A DNA stretch of 64,000 nt from Boesenbergia rotunda (lineage: Eukaryota > Streptophyta > Magnoliopsida > Zingiberales > Zingiberaceae): positions 132,534-196,533 of the forward strand of contig JAGFNQ010002300.1 of assembly GCA_024364735.1 (NCBI GenBank), read 5' to 3'. Position 1 is the stretch's first letter. Every line of letters begins with the position of its first letter. A program made the position numbers and the translations under genes. This document shows, piece after piece, positions 44,866-56,166 of the stretch. The notes under the pieces are model-generated. The model worked only from the letters and a program-made list of their open reading frames with translations, searched no databases and had not been told where the DNA came from.

Positions 44866-45160
44866 AGTTTGAAAAGTATACATAATTAGGGATGTAAATA
44901 AAATTTTCATAATAATTAAACTTAATTGTTGAAATTGCAAACATTCCCATCTCCGATCCCGAGCAAGAAATCCACAGCCAGTCAGTCTCCAGTTCAGCCT
45001 TTCTCTGGTTGAAAAAATATATAAATTAGAGATGTAAGTGAAAATTGTCCATAATAATTTTATTTTTAAAAAAATGATATTTAAAGTTAATATTAAAATT
45101 TGCGAACATCCCCTTCTCCGATTGGACTTTGGAGCAAGAAATCCACAGCAATCAGCCTCA
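44866..45160 (+). repeat. Duplicated upstream segment of the NLR gene
   Basis: Bases about 44875-44996 and 45018-45155 are diverged tandem copies. Both run TATA-like stretch, ATAATTAGGGATGTAAATAA-like sequence, ATAATAATT, AAATTGCAAACAT or AAATTTGCGAACAT, TCTCCGAT, then AGCAAGAAATCCACAGCCA or AGCAAGAAATCCACAGCAA. The second copy runs straight into the start codon. A remnant of an NLR gene duplication or local promoter duplication is likely. Confidence 0.8.
45018..45026 (+). promoter_or_regulatory. Likely TATA box of the NLR gene
   Basis: TATATAAAT lies about 140 bp before the proposed ATG at 45166, within the second copy of the duplicated upstream segment. A weaker counterpart (TATACATAA) lies at the start of the first copy. 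Confidence 0.5.
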
Positions 45161-45165
45161 GGGAC

Positions 45166-48100
45166 ATGGCCGGTGTGGGAATGATGGTGGGCGAATGGTT
45201 TGCTACTTACGTGATGAACAAGCTGGTCAATTTCGCCTCCTCCCGTCTCGCTGACGCCCACCGTGATGTTTTCTCCATCGTCGATGAGAAGCTGAAGGAG
45301 ATGGAGGGCGGACTTCCCCGGATCCACGCTGCGATCCACGCCGCTGAGGGGCGGCCGATCAGGGACCCTGCGCTGGCTAGTTGGATGAGGCAACTCAAAG
45401 ACGCTGCTTTCGAAGCGGATGACCTACTGGACGAGTTGGATTACAGGCAACTGGAAGCTCAGGTGCAGGACAGGAGCAAGGTGAGTGCTTTCGCCTCCTC
45501 GTCTCTCAGATTTCTCAAGAATTTGTTTGTTTCGGATGATGAACTGAGGAGATTGAAGAATCTCTTGGGGGATCTCGATAAGATTTCTTTAGAGATCAAC
45601 CAGAGAAAGGCTGAACTGGAAGAGTACAACCACGCAAGGCAGCAGAACAGGGAGACTAGCTCACTCAGCACGCAGGAGGAGGTGTTTGGGAGAGACAAAG
45701 AGAGGGACTTGATCTTGGAGATCCTTCTGAGTGCGAGAGATGGTCCTGATTATGACGACCCAAAGAGAGCGGGGAGCAGCCGCCACCTCGCGAATCTTGA
45801 CGTGCTACCAATTTTAGGCATTGGAGGCGTAGGGAAGACTGCTCTAGCGCAGCTTGTTTACAGTGACCAAAGGGTCTCTCAGCATTTTGAACTGAGGAAG
45901 TGGGTGTATGTCTCGGACAATTTTGATGTCAAAAGGATCGCCAAGGAGCTGGAAACCAACGTCACTGCTGATTCCCGCCCCATCGGCGGCGACACTAGTT
46001 TGGATGCACAGCTGAACAAGCTCAGGGACGCCACTGCATGTAAAAGGTTTTTGTTTGTGCTTGATGATGTGTGGGATGAGACAGGAAGCAGTTGGACCAA
46101 ACTCCGGAGTGCCTTATCATTTGGGGGCAAAGGAAGCACCATTCTGATCACAACACAAAGTCCATTAGTCGCAGAATCATGGGGACCATGAAGCCAATCA
46201 AACTACAACTTCTCGACGAAGATGATTATTGGAGACTCTTTGAGCATTGTTCCTTAGGCGATAAGGAGATCGAGCCAGATTTAAGAAGGAAGTTGCAGTT
46301 ACTTGGTCAACAGATAGCTAAGAAAATGCATGGCTTACCTTTAGCAGCGAAGGCAGTCGGAAGTATGTTGCGTTGCAGATTAGAAGAGCAATATTGGAAA
46401 GCCATCCAAGAAAGTGAATGGTGGGAGCATGATTTTGTTGTGGATAACATACTTCCATCACTGGGGCTGAGTTATCAACATCTGAGCTCAAATGTTAAAC
46501 AATGCTTTGCCTACACCTCCATATTCCCAAAGGGACACATGTTCAACAAAGATCGGTTAGTCCAGATGTGGATAGCTCAAAGTTTTATCCAGAAAAAAAC
46601 TTTTCACGGGAGAATGACATTAGAGGATATTGGGAGCCAGATTTTTGATGAATTAACCAGCAGATACTTCTTTATGCTTTCCGTGAATAATAGGTATGTC
46701 ATGCACGATCTAATCAGGGAATTAGCAGTGTATGTTTCTATGGATGAATGTTTAGTGCTCCATGATGAACATGTCAAAATTCCACCAACTGTTTGCCACT
46801 TGACACTGAGGGTTGTTAAAATGAATGCACTACCAGAATTGAGAAAGTTGCAGAGAGTGAGAACACTTATATTCTATCCTGATTATGATAGTGAATTTCT
46901 ACTCTTACCAAGGGATGGCTCTAAAGAGTTTTTCAAATTCCTAGAAGGACTATTGGAAGATATGAAGAGTCTCCGAGTGATAGATTTATCATACGACCGC
47001 AGTGGGATAAACAAACTACCAGATGCTATCTGTGATCTGCCACATCTGCGATACTTGGATGTTTCTTGGACTAAGATCAAGCAATTGCCTAAAAGTTTTC
47101 CGAAACTTTATCATCTGCAAGTGCTGAATTTGAAGAGGCCTGGCACCTTCAGTGTTCTACCACAAGGAATGAACAGGCTAATCAAATTGCGACATTTATA
47201 TGCTGATGCTAAGACAATATCTCTAATAGATGGGATTGGGAAGTTGATCGAGCTGCAGGAATTGGAGGAATTCCATGTTTCAAATAAGAGGGGGCGTCAA
47301 ATAGAAGAGTTAAAGGACCTGAGATATCTCCGAAGACGACTAATTATCCAAGATATTCAGAATGTTGAATCAAAGGAAGAGGCAATGGGGGCAAACTTAG
47401 ATGACAAGGAGAACCTTCATGAACTGACGTTGAACCGAAAGCCTGATATTAGAAGCCAAGGAGACAAGGAAAAGGATATACTCGATGGCCTTCAACCACA
47501 TCACAATCTCAAATCACTTTCCATTCATCATTACGGCGGTCTGAAGTCCCCAAGTTGGTTGGAGAACAATCAGTTCACCAATCTTGAGTCTGTCTATCTG
47601 AATAATTGTGCTAGGTGGGACACTCTCCCTCCTCTTGGGAAGCTTCCATTTCTCAAGAACTTGGAATTCAAGATGATGCCTTCAATACGACGAATTGGAA
47701 GTGAGTTCTATGGCGACACTGATACAATCTTTCCTTCGCTGGAGAAACTGATATTTTACCAGTTGATTGAATGGGAGGAGTGGTCTGGCACAGATAAAAA
47801 GTCAGTTTTTCCTCGCCTTTCTGAAATCAATATCACAGAGTGTGTCAAACTAGTACAAATACCTATTCTTCCTTTGAGATCAATGGGTAATCTTAGAATT
47901 TGGAATTGCGGTGACATTAGCACCACACTGCCGCAGTGTCTGCTCAACTTAACCTCTCTAGTCGAGTTATCATTGGTACATTACCCTCACAGAGTATCTG
48001 TTTGCCTGTCCAACCTTACGGCCCTCGAAAGTTTGGAGCTGAGGGCTTGCCCGGAGTTGATTTTACTCGGAGGATTTCAATCCCTTGGTAACCTGAAATA

Positions 48101-48608
48101 TTTGTACGTATACAATTGCCCCAAGCTAAATGAATCCTCACAGCCTTTAGAGGAACCATATGTAGAAGAGGGTTTGAGATCTCTTTCTCATCTTGATACT
48201 GATGTGAGCATTATCAACCATGTCTGGCTCACAGTAGGAAGGGCACAAGCTGTGAAGTCGATAATTTTCAAGAACTGCGAGCATCTTAAACACTTCGAGC
48301 CGCAGCAGGAGGAATGGTTTCAACAATTAACTTCCCTACAAGAGCTGCACTTTGTGAATTGTCCAAATCTGCAAAGGCTTCCGGCTAATCTGCAAACTGT
48401 TGTCTCCATCAGGAAGTTATCCATCACCAACTGCCCCAGTATTGACTCACTGCCAGAGAATAGCTTGCCGAACTCACTCAAAGAATTGAAGATGGATGGA
48501 TGTAGAAAATTGAAAGATCGGTGCCTAAAAGATCACGGACCTGACTGGGCAAATATTGCGCTGATTCCCTATATAGTCATCGAAGGTGAAGTCATACAAA
48601 TGCTATAG
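45166..48608 (+). pseudogene. CC-NB-ARC-LRR resistance-type gene (RGA-like), one-base frameshift
   Basis: The start ATG at 45166 (MAGVGMMVGEW) is typical of Rx-type coiled-coil NLRs. An in-frame ATG at 45100 is less likely. In order: Rx_N coiled coil (WMRQLKDAAFEADDLLDELD), P-loop ILGIGGVGKTALAQ (about 45811-45852), RNBS-A, kinase-2 FLFVLDDVWDE, RNBS-B STILITTQ. The frame then shifts at 46174-46176, where one base appears missing, and continues in the other frame with IMGTMKPIKLQLL, HGLPLAAKAVGSML, RNBS-D CFAYTSIFPKGHMF, MHD motif (YVMHDL) and about 20 leucine-rich repeats to TAG 48606-48608. It has no introns. Such proteins are cytoplasmic immune receptors activated by pathogen effectors. 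As read, the protein ends at 46191 after about 340 residues without LRRs. The rest of the gene is open for over 800 codons, so the break is recent or a sequence error. Confidence 0.9.
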
Positions 48609-49780
48609 CGGTAATATCATGAGTTGAATTTACTGCTTAGTCATACAAATGCCAGTCTGGTTTGAAGGGCCTGCAGAATTTGATACTGCAGGGCCTGAGA
48701 GGTCCTATGTGGGGAATGTTTGAAGGTTTGAAGTGAATGGGTATCTGGCTACTGTATTGTGCTTGCTTGCTGTCAAGGGGTCTCATGCTCTGATTTGCTT
48801 TTTCTGAAATGAAGTCTGGTTTGATACAATTCGATGGCATTATTCATGGGTTTTATCAGTTATAGATTGTCAATTTTATCTCTTGAAAGTGGTCGGCTGG
48901 GGGTGAAAGTTCATTAAATTTGGCCAGATAGCATGAATGTTTCCTGCAGTTAAATGATCTCTTGTGGTGTGCAGAAACAATTGATTATCTGCCATGTTGT
49001 TGCTGAGTATACAGTCCATGCAGTAACTGTATTGGCATCAGCCTGGAGTTCTTCATCTGCAGTAGATACTTGTGAACCAGTTGGGTGTGCAGATATCGGA
49101 TATTGTCTGAAATTGGATTTTAATGCACAGCAACGATGGTACTAGAGAATATGGGAAGTAGAGGGTTTGGTAGCTGCAATGGTTTTCCTGTTGCGTGCCA
49201 AATGTGCCAGAACATTTGGGCTTCATCACTTCAGTTTGTTTTGGTAATACAGGATGACTTGAAAATTGGTTGCTGGTTTATTACTGATCTGCCAGTCTTG
49301 TTTTGGTATGCCAACACGCTGCTGAGCCTAGGGACAAGTGGTTCCTGATCGAGGGAAGGGTGAAGTCTGAAAATTTGCTTTTAACTTATATGTTTGGTTT
49401 GATCTGACCTGAGGATCGTGGCAGAAACTGATGTTTGTAACCTGCTGTCTGAGATTGCATCCAAGTACTATTTTTGCGCTGGTGCATCTAGACAATTCTG
49501 AGCGTGCCAAAAAGAGCTAAAACAAATTCATCCCTTTGATTGTGTTTACTGATGGAATCCTGATTGCTGAATGATTGCTGGGCTGGGGACAGTAAGATCA
49601 TGGAGGTCAAAGGGGAATGAAGACAGGTTGTGCTAGAGCATAGAGATCTGTTCGGGTTTTATTCTGTGTAAGAGATGCCAACACAGCAGGCCTATGGGCA
49701 GGTAGGATATTGATTTGTCATTAACTGGGCTGCTTCCTGATTGCAGTTTGTAGATGTGTGGGGAAATTGATAGGGATGGT
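48609..49780. other. NLR 3' flank, no gene recognised
   Basis: GTCATACAAATGC recurs just after the stop (48590 and 48641), and a CTGCAG...CTGCAG inverted motif lies at about 48671-48691. The region is GC-balanced and without stops in short stretches, consistent with a long 3' untranslated region. No product is supported. Confidence 0.45.
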
Positions 49781-49970
49781 GCGTAAATCCATCGTATGAG
49801 ATCTACCTAGTCCGTAGCCGTTGGTAAAGACATCACAAATCCGTTTATGGTTGAGACTTTGCCCAAAAGCCTATAAGGGTGCATAGATCCACCATAGATC
49901 TATTTAGCCCGTAGTAACGGCTACGGTAAAGGCACTACAAATCCGTTTATGGCTGGTCGCTTGCCTAAAG
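49781..49970. repeat. Two diverged ~95 bp direct repeats
   Basis: The copies at about 49781-49872 and 49881-49970 share CGTAGTAACGGCTACGGTAAAG-like and CACAAATCCGTTTATGG or CTACAAATCCGTTTATGG segments. They also share GCATAGATCCAC-like starts. The family is unknown. Confidence 0.75.
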
Positions 49971-50478
49971 TGAACATCGGGTTCATTGGTTTCTTGGTTC
50001 ATTATATGCGAGGAAGTACCTGTTTCTCTCATCCCTCACGCAGGAGCTATCAGAAGATGTGGATGGTTAGAGACTACATGGCATGAAGATTGATGGTTGA
50101 TAAACTGTGTGAAAGGATTGTTTTGCAGATGACTATATAGCACTTCGGGCTTGTGTTTTCTGTTTCAAGATGCTTCAAATGGACTTGGATCGCGAGGTGC
50201 GGACATTCTTGAGGCGTTATAAAAGGAAAGAAATTTGCTGTGATGCTTATTTTGATTGGGTGGTGATTATTATAAGCGACTTGAGTCAATAAAAAGTTGG
50301 TTGTTAATTGTACAGATTATCTTTTACATAGATACAGTCGGCTCAAAAATTACTAGCAATACTTGTAAATGAGTTGGAGTCGTTGTAATTCCATTTTAGA
50401 AGGTCAGGTTTGGTCCCCTTCTAATATGGATTTTTTTTTTTCAGAAATAGGAGGCTTCTTTAACTTAAAGAAAAAAAA

Positions 50479-50575
50479 ATCCTAAAACCCAAAACCCTAA
50501 ACCAAAACCCTAAATCTTACGGCCCTAAGCCCTAAACCTAAAATCCTAAACCCTAAACTCCTAAATCCTAATCGT
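50479..50575. repeat. Interstitial degenerate telomere-type repeat
   Basis: About a dozen units of CCCTAAA or close variants (AACCCTAAACC, AAACCCTAAACTCC) are spread over about 100 bp. The plant telomere unit is CCCTAAA. The array is too degenerate and internal to be functional. Confidence 0.8.
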
Positions 50576-51069
50576 TGGCTGGACATCAGTCGACTGGCCC
50601 TAGGGAGCAGTTAACTTCTCTGTATCTTAGTTTTGTGATACACATGTTTCTTTGGTTTTAGTTTAGACTATTACCTACATATTCCTAAGATAGACTATTA
50701 CCTACCTATTATTTATAGGAAAATCTGCATATATATATATTTTTTAGATTTGCATATAGAAATGGATATTTGATTTATAGGAAACTCTCCATAATTCCTA
50801 GCAATGGATATATGCAAGGTTTTCCTAGCAATTGATTTATAGATAACTCTGCATAATATCGAGAATATTTTTTTTAGATGATAAATTTTATTCTTTTGGT
50901 TCTACAATTTTATTTATATACGATCCAATGGTAAATTGTTTCATTTTTAGTTCTAATAATTTATTTACACAATATTCTAATTGTTATTTTGAATGTAGGG
51001 GAAAACATATGTTGTAATTGTTGGCCATGAACCAAGAATTTATGAAATGTGGGTAGAAGCTTCTCATCA
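50576..51069. other. AT-rich spacer with CAGTCGACTG motif
   Basis: It contains one CAGTCGACTG palindrome at about 50588, like those in the gag-only element LTRs. A local repeat (GATTTATAGGAAAATCTGCATA and variants) lies at 50710-50850. No gene is present. Confidence 0.5.
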
Positions 51070-52046
51070 TGTTATTGGTTTTAAGGGCGTTGATCCTGTC
51101 GCGAAGTGAGTTGGACGCCCTTACAGCTGAGGGAACTTCCGGTGAGGGCGAGGTCGCTGAGGTGGCCCGGATGAGCTGGATCGCCTCCGTACCTACAAGA
51201 CAAAGATCGTTAGAACCCGCCGGGAAAAGTCCCCGGCCAGGCACTCCGACGGTCAAGTCAGTACACGACGGTGGCGATGGAAAGCAATAGAACAGTATTG
51301 AAATTGCACTATCGCGCGTACCTGGGAAATGCGGAGTGAAGAGTATATGTAGCCGGGGAAGCTGACAGGTTCGGCCCCACTTGCCACCCGCTGTCGCATA
51401 ACGAGGACAAGGCAATGCGTGTCCAGAGGTGGCAGGGTAAAGGGGTGCATGCTGTATTAAGGAAAGGTGAACTTGTCAACTTAAGAGTTGGCGCCGTTTG
51501 GACGCCGCTCGGCCTGACACCAGGGCATGTGGTCGAGGTATGGGGTGTAGGACCGGTGCCGTCGATAGAGGGGGGGTGAATATCGATCGTGAAAACTTTC
51601 GTAAATATTTCGTAAGACTTCTGGACTCAGAGCGTTAGTGCAGCGGAAACATAAAAATAAAATAAAAGAAAGCAAAACAGGGGGCACGACAGGTTTATTT
51701 ACTTGGTTCCCAACCCCCAGGGTCAGTACGTCCAAGGCCTATGTACTCGGCGTTGAGTCCACTAATAGTCTCCTTTCCAGAATTTCCGGAGGCGGAGAAA
51801 CCCGACTTACAGTGCAATATTACAAGCAATAATAAAGAAAAATAAATACTGTAATCAATTGCAAACCAAGCAAAGATGTGAAGCTCGGCCGATCTGGACC
51901 TCCGAAGTGCCGCGCACTTCCTCCTGGAGCCTCCCGGTCGCAGAGCCTCGTCTTTAGCGCGTTGTCGTCGGTCAGAATGAATAGAATCGCAGTTAGGAAG
52001 TGTGTTTTAAGCAGAGGGGTCGAAGCCCCTTTTATAGCACTCCTAG

Positions 52047-52365
52047 GGGCGCCCTGGACGTCGGGGGCGCCCCGGAAGACCCGGTCAACTCTTATCCTTG
52101 CGCCTACCTCGTCGCTGGTGATAAGATCGTTGACTAGGGCGCCCTGGACCTCCAGGGCGCCTTCATGATGGCTTATCTGTGTTTTGGGTTCGAAACTGCA
52201 CATACAGCTTTGAACCAAGGCGCCCCGGACGCTCAGGGCGCCCTGCTTGACACCTGTTCTGCCTGCTTCACATTTACTATGTTTTTACACTTGGCTCAGG
52301 GCGCCCTGGCTGTTCAGGGCGCCCTGGTTGGTGAGGGCGCCCTCAACACTGGGGGCGCCCTCCAT
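52047..52365. repeat. Cluster of paired GGGCGCCC palindromes
   Basis: Ten GGCGCC cores occur in pairs such as GGGCGCCCTGGAC...GGGGCGCCC, at about 52047-52076, 52137-52162, 52219-52247, 52298-52325 and 52336-52365. Pairs are 13-22 bp apart and can form stem-loops. Confidence 0.88.
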
Positions 52366-52700
52366 AAGCCTGCAAACTGGTTGCTTTGTCTCCGGTTCTT
52401 GTTACCTGCAAGATACACAAACACAAAGCATATATACATATAATATTAGGCTTAAGGATTTGGTTCGGACTTCGGATTTGCACGAAACCCTAGGTCGAAC
52501 CGGCACGAGTTCCTATCCCCGAGAACTCGCCCTTCACCTACTCCTTTCAGGAGACGGTTGCCACCCAGCCCTTCGGGTGGACTTTTACTTAGCTTCCGAT
52601 TACTCCGGATCTCGAGACGCCCAAACCCTGACCCGTCTCTACTCCTGTCCTTAGTCATCGCTCAGCTAAGTTGCTTAGTCCCTCGGACCAAGTCTTCATT

Positions 52701-53070
52701 TCCTAGCAATCCTTCACCAGGTGCCTAGCAGCCCTTCGCTAGGTCTTTGTTACCAAGCGATCCTTTGCCTGGTGCCTAGCAATCCTTCGCCAGGTCTTCT
52801 ATACCTAGCAGCCCTTCGCTAGGTGCCTAGTAGCCCTTCGCTAGGTCTTCTATGCCTAGTAGTCCTTCACTAGGTGCCTAGCAGCCCTTCGCTAGGTCTT
52901 AGGGTTACGATACCTAGCAGCCCTTCGCTAGGTGCCTAACATCCCTTCGTTAGGTCTTAAGGTTACAATACCTAGCAGCCCTTCGCTAGGTGCCTAACAT
53001 TCGTTAGGTCTTAAGGTTACAATACTAGCAGCCCTTCGCTAGTGCCTAGCAGCCCTTCGCTAGTCTTGGG
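52701..53070. repeat. Minisatellite of CCTAGCAGCCCTTCGCTAGG hairpin units
   Basis: About fifteen units of 20-24 bp, each self-complementary at its ends (CCTAGC...GCTAGG), alternate with TGCC or TCTTxxxTA linkers. The base pairing is kept when units mutate: in CCTAACATCCCTTCGTTAGG both sides changed together. Confidence 0.88.
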
Positions 53071-53350
53071 GTTTCGATGCCTAGTTTAACTAGGACTTTT
53101 CTTCAGCTTTGGTTACTTCTCCTTCGCTCCCCTTTGTCTGTTCAACATATTACTGACTTAAGTACATTGTCAAACATTAAAACACATAAAGGAGAACATC
53201 ATTGATGCAACTTGCACCAACACGGGGGACCAGATGTGGCAGGCGGATCAATACCTCGACGAGATATCCGCCACTGAGGACCAGGACGACTAACGTCCTG
53301 GGCCGACCCCGTACAGCTCCTAGTAGCCCTGTGTCAGGGAGTGGTTGTGC

Positions 53351-53470
53351 CGACTGGGGCACTGAGCAGCGAGGCCAGCTGAGGGCCTAGGAGGGTGCCG
53401 ACTGGGGCACTGAATAGCGAGGCCAGCTGAGGGCCTATGGGGGTGTCGACTGGGGCACTGAACAGCGAGG
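53351..53470. repeat. 48 bp tandem repeat, 2.5 units
   Basis: Units start at 53351, 53399 and 53447 with CGACTGGGGCACTGA and contain GCGAGGCCAGCTGAGGGCC. The array stops at the Athila LTR boundary. Confidence 0.9.
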
Positions 53471-53474
53471 CCGA

Positions 53475-56151
53475 TGATAGCTCCCAAAATAGACTGTCAC
53501 GAATGTGGGTCTCAAATTTAGATATTTATAAATGCTGGAAACCCTTTTTGCAATCAAAAATATGAAAACGTAGTAAAGGGGCCACAGGTCGTATTTTTCC
53601 TAGGGCTAGTTGATGTTGTGTGATTCGAACTTGTATTTATGTGTCGTGATTGTTTTTGGGTTTCAAATAAAATCTAGGGTTGTTGGCAATTTAGAAATGA
53701 AAGAGCAATAAAAAAATAAAGGAACTAAACTAATGAGCTAAACAAGCAATAGCATGTGATGGAAATCGAATCAACCCAAAGAACTTAACTAAAATTGGAA
53801 AAGCAAATTTAAATTCAAATGCAAAACAAAGGCTGATGCAAAGAAATAGAGACAGTGATGGAAGTTTTCGGAAAACAATTCAAGCTTAAAACAATGGCTA
53901 ACTACGAAATTAGGAAATTAAACAAGCAACAAACATCAACTCAAATTAACTACCAATTTTGGAAGCCATAAATACAAAGAAAATTCAGAGATGCTAGATA
54001 CGATACCAATTAACTTCAAACACTATCATACACCAAGAGACAAGTGAAAACTGATGCAAGCAATGCCCCAAAACCGCTTGGCACGCAAGGGAACCTTTGT
54101 GCCAAAACTGAACCCTTTGTACCAAAACCGATTCTAACAATTCAGCCTTGAAACCTATTGATCAAACTTAGAAAGGACAGCTATAAATGCAGTGATATGC
54201 AGGGATAAGAAGAAATTTCAGACTCCAAATGAATGACTGATCAAATCAGATTGTTGAAGGAACTTGACACAACCAAAAACGTGCAGAATTTCAGAATTAA
54301 CTACAAAATTCAGAAACTTTAAGGGCAGTAAATGCAGCTACGAACTGAGCAACAAACTCAATCAGCAGCTGATGTGGAAAATGGGATGTCACGTAACCAA
54401 GTCAGGTGCAGAGTTCATCAGCCAATAATTGCAGAAACTAAAGTGAAACAAAATGGCAGAATTTGAACTAATGTGCAGAATTGAATGCCTGCAGAAATTG
54501 AAGGTTGGAACGCAAGCTGAAACAAGATGCAATAATTGATATGAAATGCTATGTAAATGGACAAACTACAATGGAAATTTAGAAGGAAAACTGAAACTCG
54601 TTGGATACTAAATGCAGAAACCAAGTCAAGGTCTGATACGCAGGATCAAATGCAGAAAGATGATACGCATCAGGTTTATCAGAAATGCAGAACAATTTAG
54701 AATAAACAAAGTGATCTAAATTCTGTTAACTAAACCAGAATTCTAACTAATTAATATGCCGAATTGAAAAATAACAAACAAAGAACAAACTGAACAGTTC
54801 AGAAACTAAGTGAAGTGCAGGAAAAATTGATACGCAAATAGACAATCTGATATACAAGCTGGAAAACGAGAATTGAACTGAAATTAAAACGATTTTGCAC
54901 TAAACAAACTCGTTAACTACTTAAATTGAAGAGTTGAAGCCTAATTAAGCTAAACATTTCAGAAAACAAACTCATACAGCTAATTCAGAAGTTTCAGAAA
55001 CAGAGTTGCGGCAGAAATTTGAAACTACAGCTAAAACTGAAATTTAACTAAAGAACTACTCCTCGATCCCTTCTCGAGCTCAGGTACTCCTTGTTCGTCA
55101 CGCAAGGGAGAGCCTCGGACCCGTAAGCTCAGCAAATCATTGGGAAAACTCCATCTGCGATTGAATACAGCTCAGATTGCTTCATTCTGAAATTTCCACT
55201 CGAAATCTTCAATTCAGCCGCGTCTGCGTGCGAAGGTGAGTTGATGATGATCCAAGCAATCTAGGGAACCCCTCTAGATAGCTCAGGTGGAAGGAATTGG
55301 GGCACAGCCGATCCGAAGGTAACAAATGGACAGAGCTGCGGAAACCTCTCAACAGATTTGTCTCTTGAGCAATTCTGATCTAGAAACTTCACTGATGGCC
55401 TTCCCTATGACCTAGCACAAGATCTAAGAAAAGAAATCGAGTGGTCGCGCCAACGAATTGAAGAAAACTTGAAGTAAAAGGAAGAACTCGATGAAGAAAG
55501 TAGCTTGCGGCGAAGACGCGACAAGGAGAAGCTGCGCAGAATTTCTGATTAAGTACTTAAGCATGAACGGCCCAGATTGACTTGGATGAATCCAACGGCT
55601 GATCTTCATCCGATCTGAACCAAACTTTAATGATGTTGATCAAGGGTCAGGATCTCCCTCGTGGTAGCTCGGATCCTCCAGATTTGCAATGGATGGTCCA
55701 GATCAACCTAATCTTTGAATGGACGATCTAGAACCCTCTGAGCTTGATCCAACGGTTGAATGATCTCTGATTGGGATGAAACCTTCAGATCTTGATCAGA
55801 GTGCTTGATTAACCCTAACCCTAGCTTGGATTGCTTCAGATGGTCCCAGATGGCTCAGATCTAGCCGCTTTTGAATCGGACGGCCCAGATTAATCCGAAG
55901 CTTGATAACTCGATATGGGTCCACTTCCGACTCAAGTTTGACCCAGTTTGTCCTAGGTCCATGATCCTTCATGCCTACAAAAATAAATCATAAATTTAGT
56001 GGCTAAATAATCCAAATATGTGCAAATTTGTAATTAAGTCCAAAATAGCAATAACTCCTAAAACCTAGGGCAAATTCACAATTAAGCAAGAAAAACATGG
56101 GTCAAGCATGGATTTTAGTAACTAAAATAATCAATAAAATGATACTTATCA
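53475..56151 (-). mobile_element. 3' LTR of an Athila-type Ty3/gypsy element
   Basis: On the minus strand the 2.68 kb LTR begins TGATAAGTATCATTTTATTG and ends GGGAGCTATCA. It lies next to a polypurine tract and downstream of gag/protease on the same strand. The GC-richer part at 55060-55960 is probably the transcript leader. The partner LTR lies beyond 64000, so TSD and age cannot be checked. Confidence 0.7.
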
Positions 56152-56166
56152 ACTTCCCCACACTTA
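56152..56166 (-). promoter_or_regulatory. Polypurine tract of the Athila-type element
   Basis: The minus strand reads AAGTGTGGGGAAGT directly before the LTR. Similar CCCCACACTTAAA strings recur at 60509 and, as CCCCCACACTTTGAA, at 61226. Confidence 0.65.

Larger units (their letters stand above)
51557..53222 (-). mobile_element. Solo LTR (1.67 kb) rich in palindromes
   Basis: On the minus strand it begins TGTTGGTGCAAGTTGCATCA and ends CCCTCTATCGACGGCA. The TG...CA ends and lack of internal coding support a solo LTR. The 5 bp flanks (ACCGG and CGGGG) do not match, so recombination between elements or border error is possible. It carries two kinds of internal repeat, given separately. Confidence 0.65.
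51070..53474 (-). mobile_element. GC-rich LTR-like element fragment (split by a solo LTR)
   Basis: The flanks of the solo LTR (51070-51556 and 53223-53474) share a GC-rich style. Both touch TCGAGGTAT or its complement ATACCTCGA. The left end begins TGTTATTGG. A TATA-like motif (ATATACTC on the minus strand) lies at about 51335. No coding motif is seen, and the right end is cut by the Athila LTR at 53475. It is probably an LTR, but its partner is not in the window. Confidence 0.45.

Noticed and set aside
48954..49348. Small ORFs downstream of the NLR
   Set aside because: Short, without domains, and overlapping stop-rich frames; more likely 3' untranslated or intergenic sequence.
51820..52654. 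Several ORFs in the palindrome-rich solo LTR
   Set aside because: GC-rich GGCGCC repeats open all frames; opposite-strand ORFs overlap, so none is convincing.
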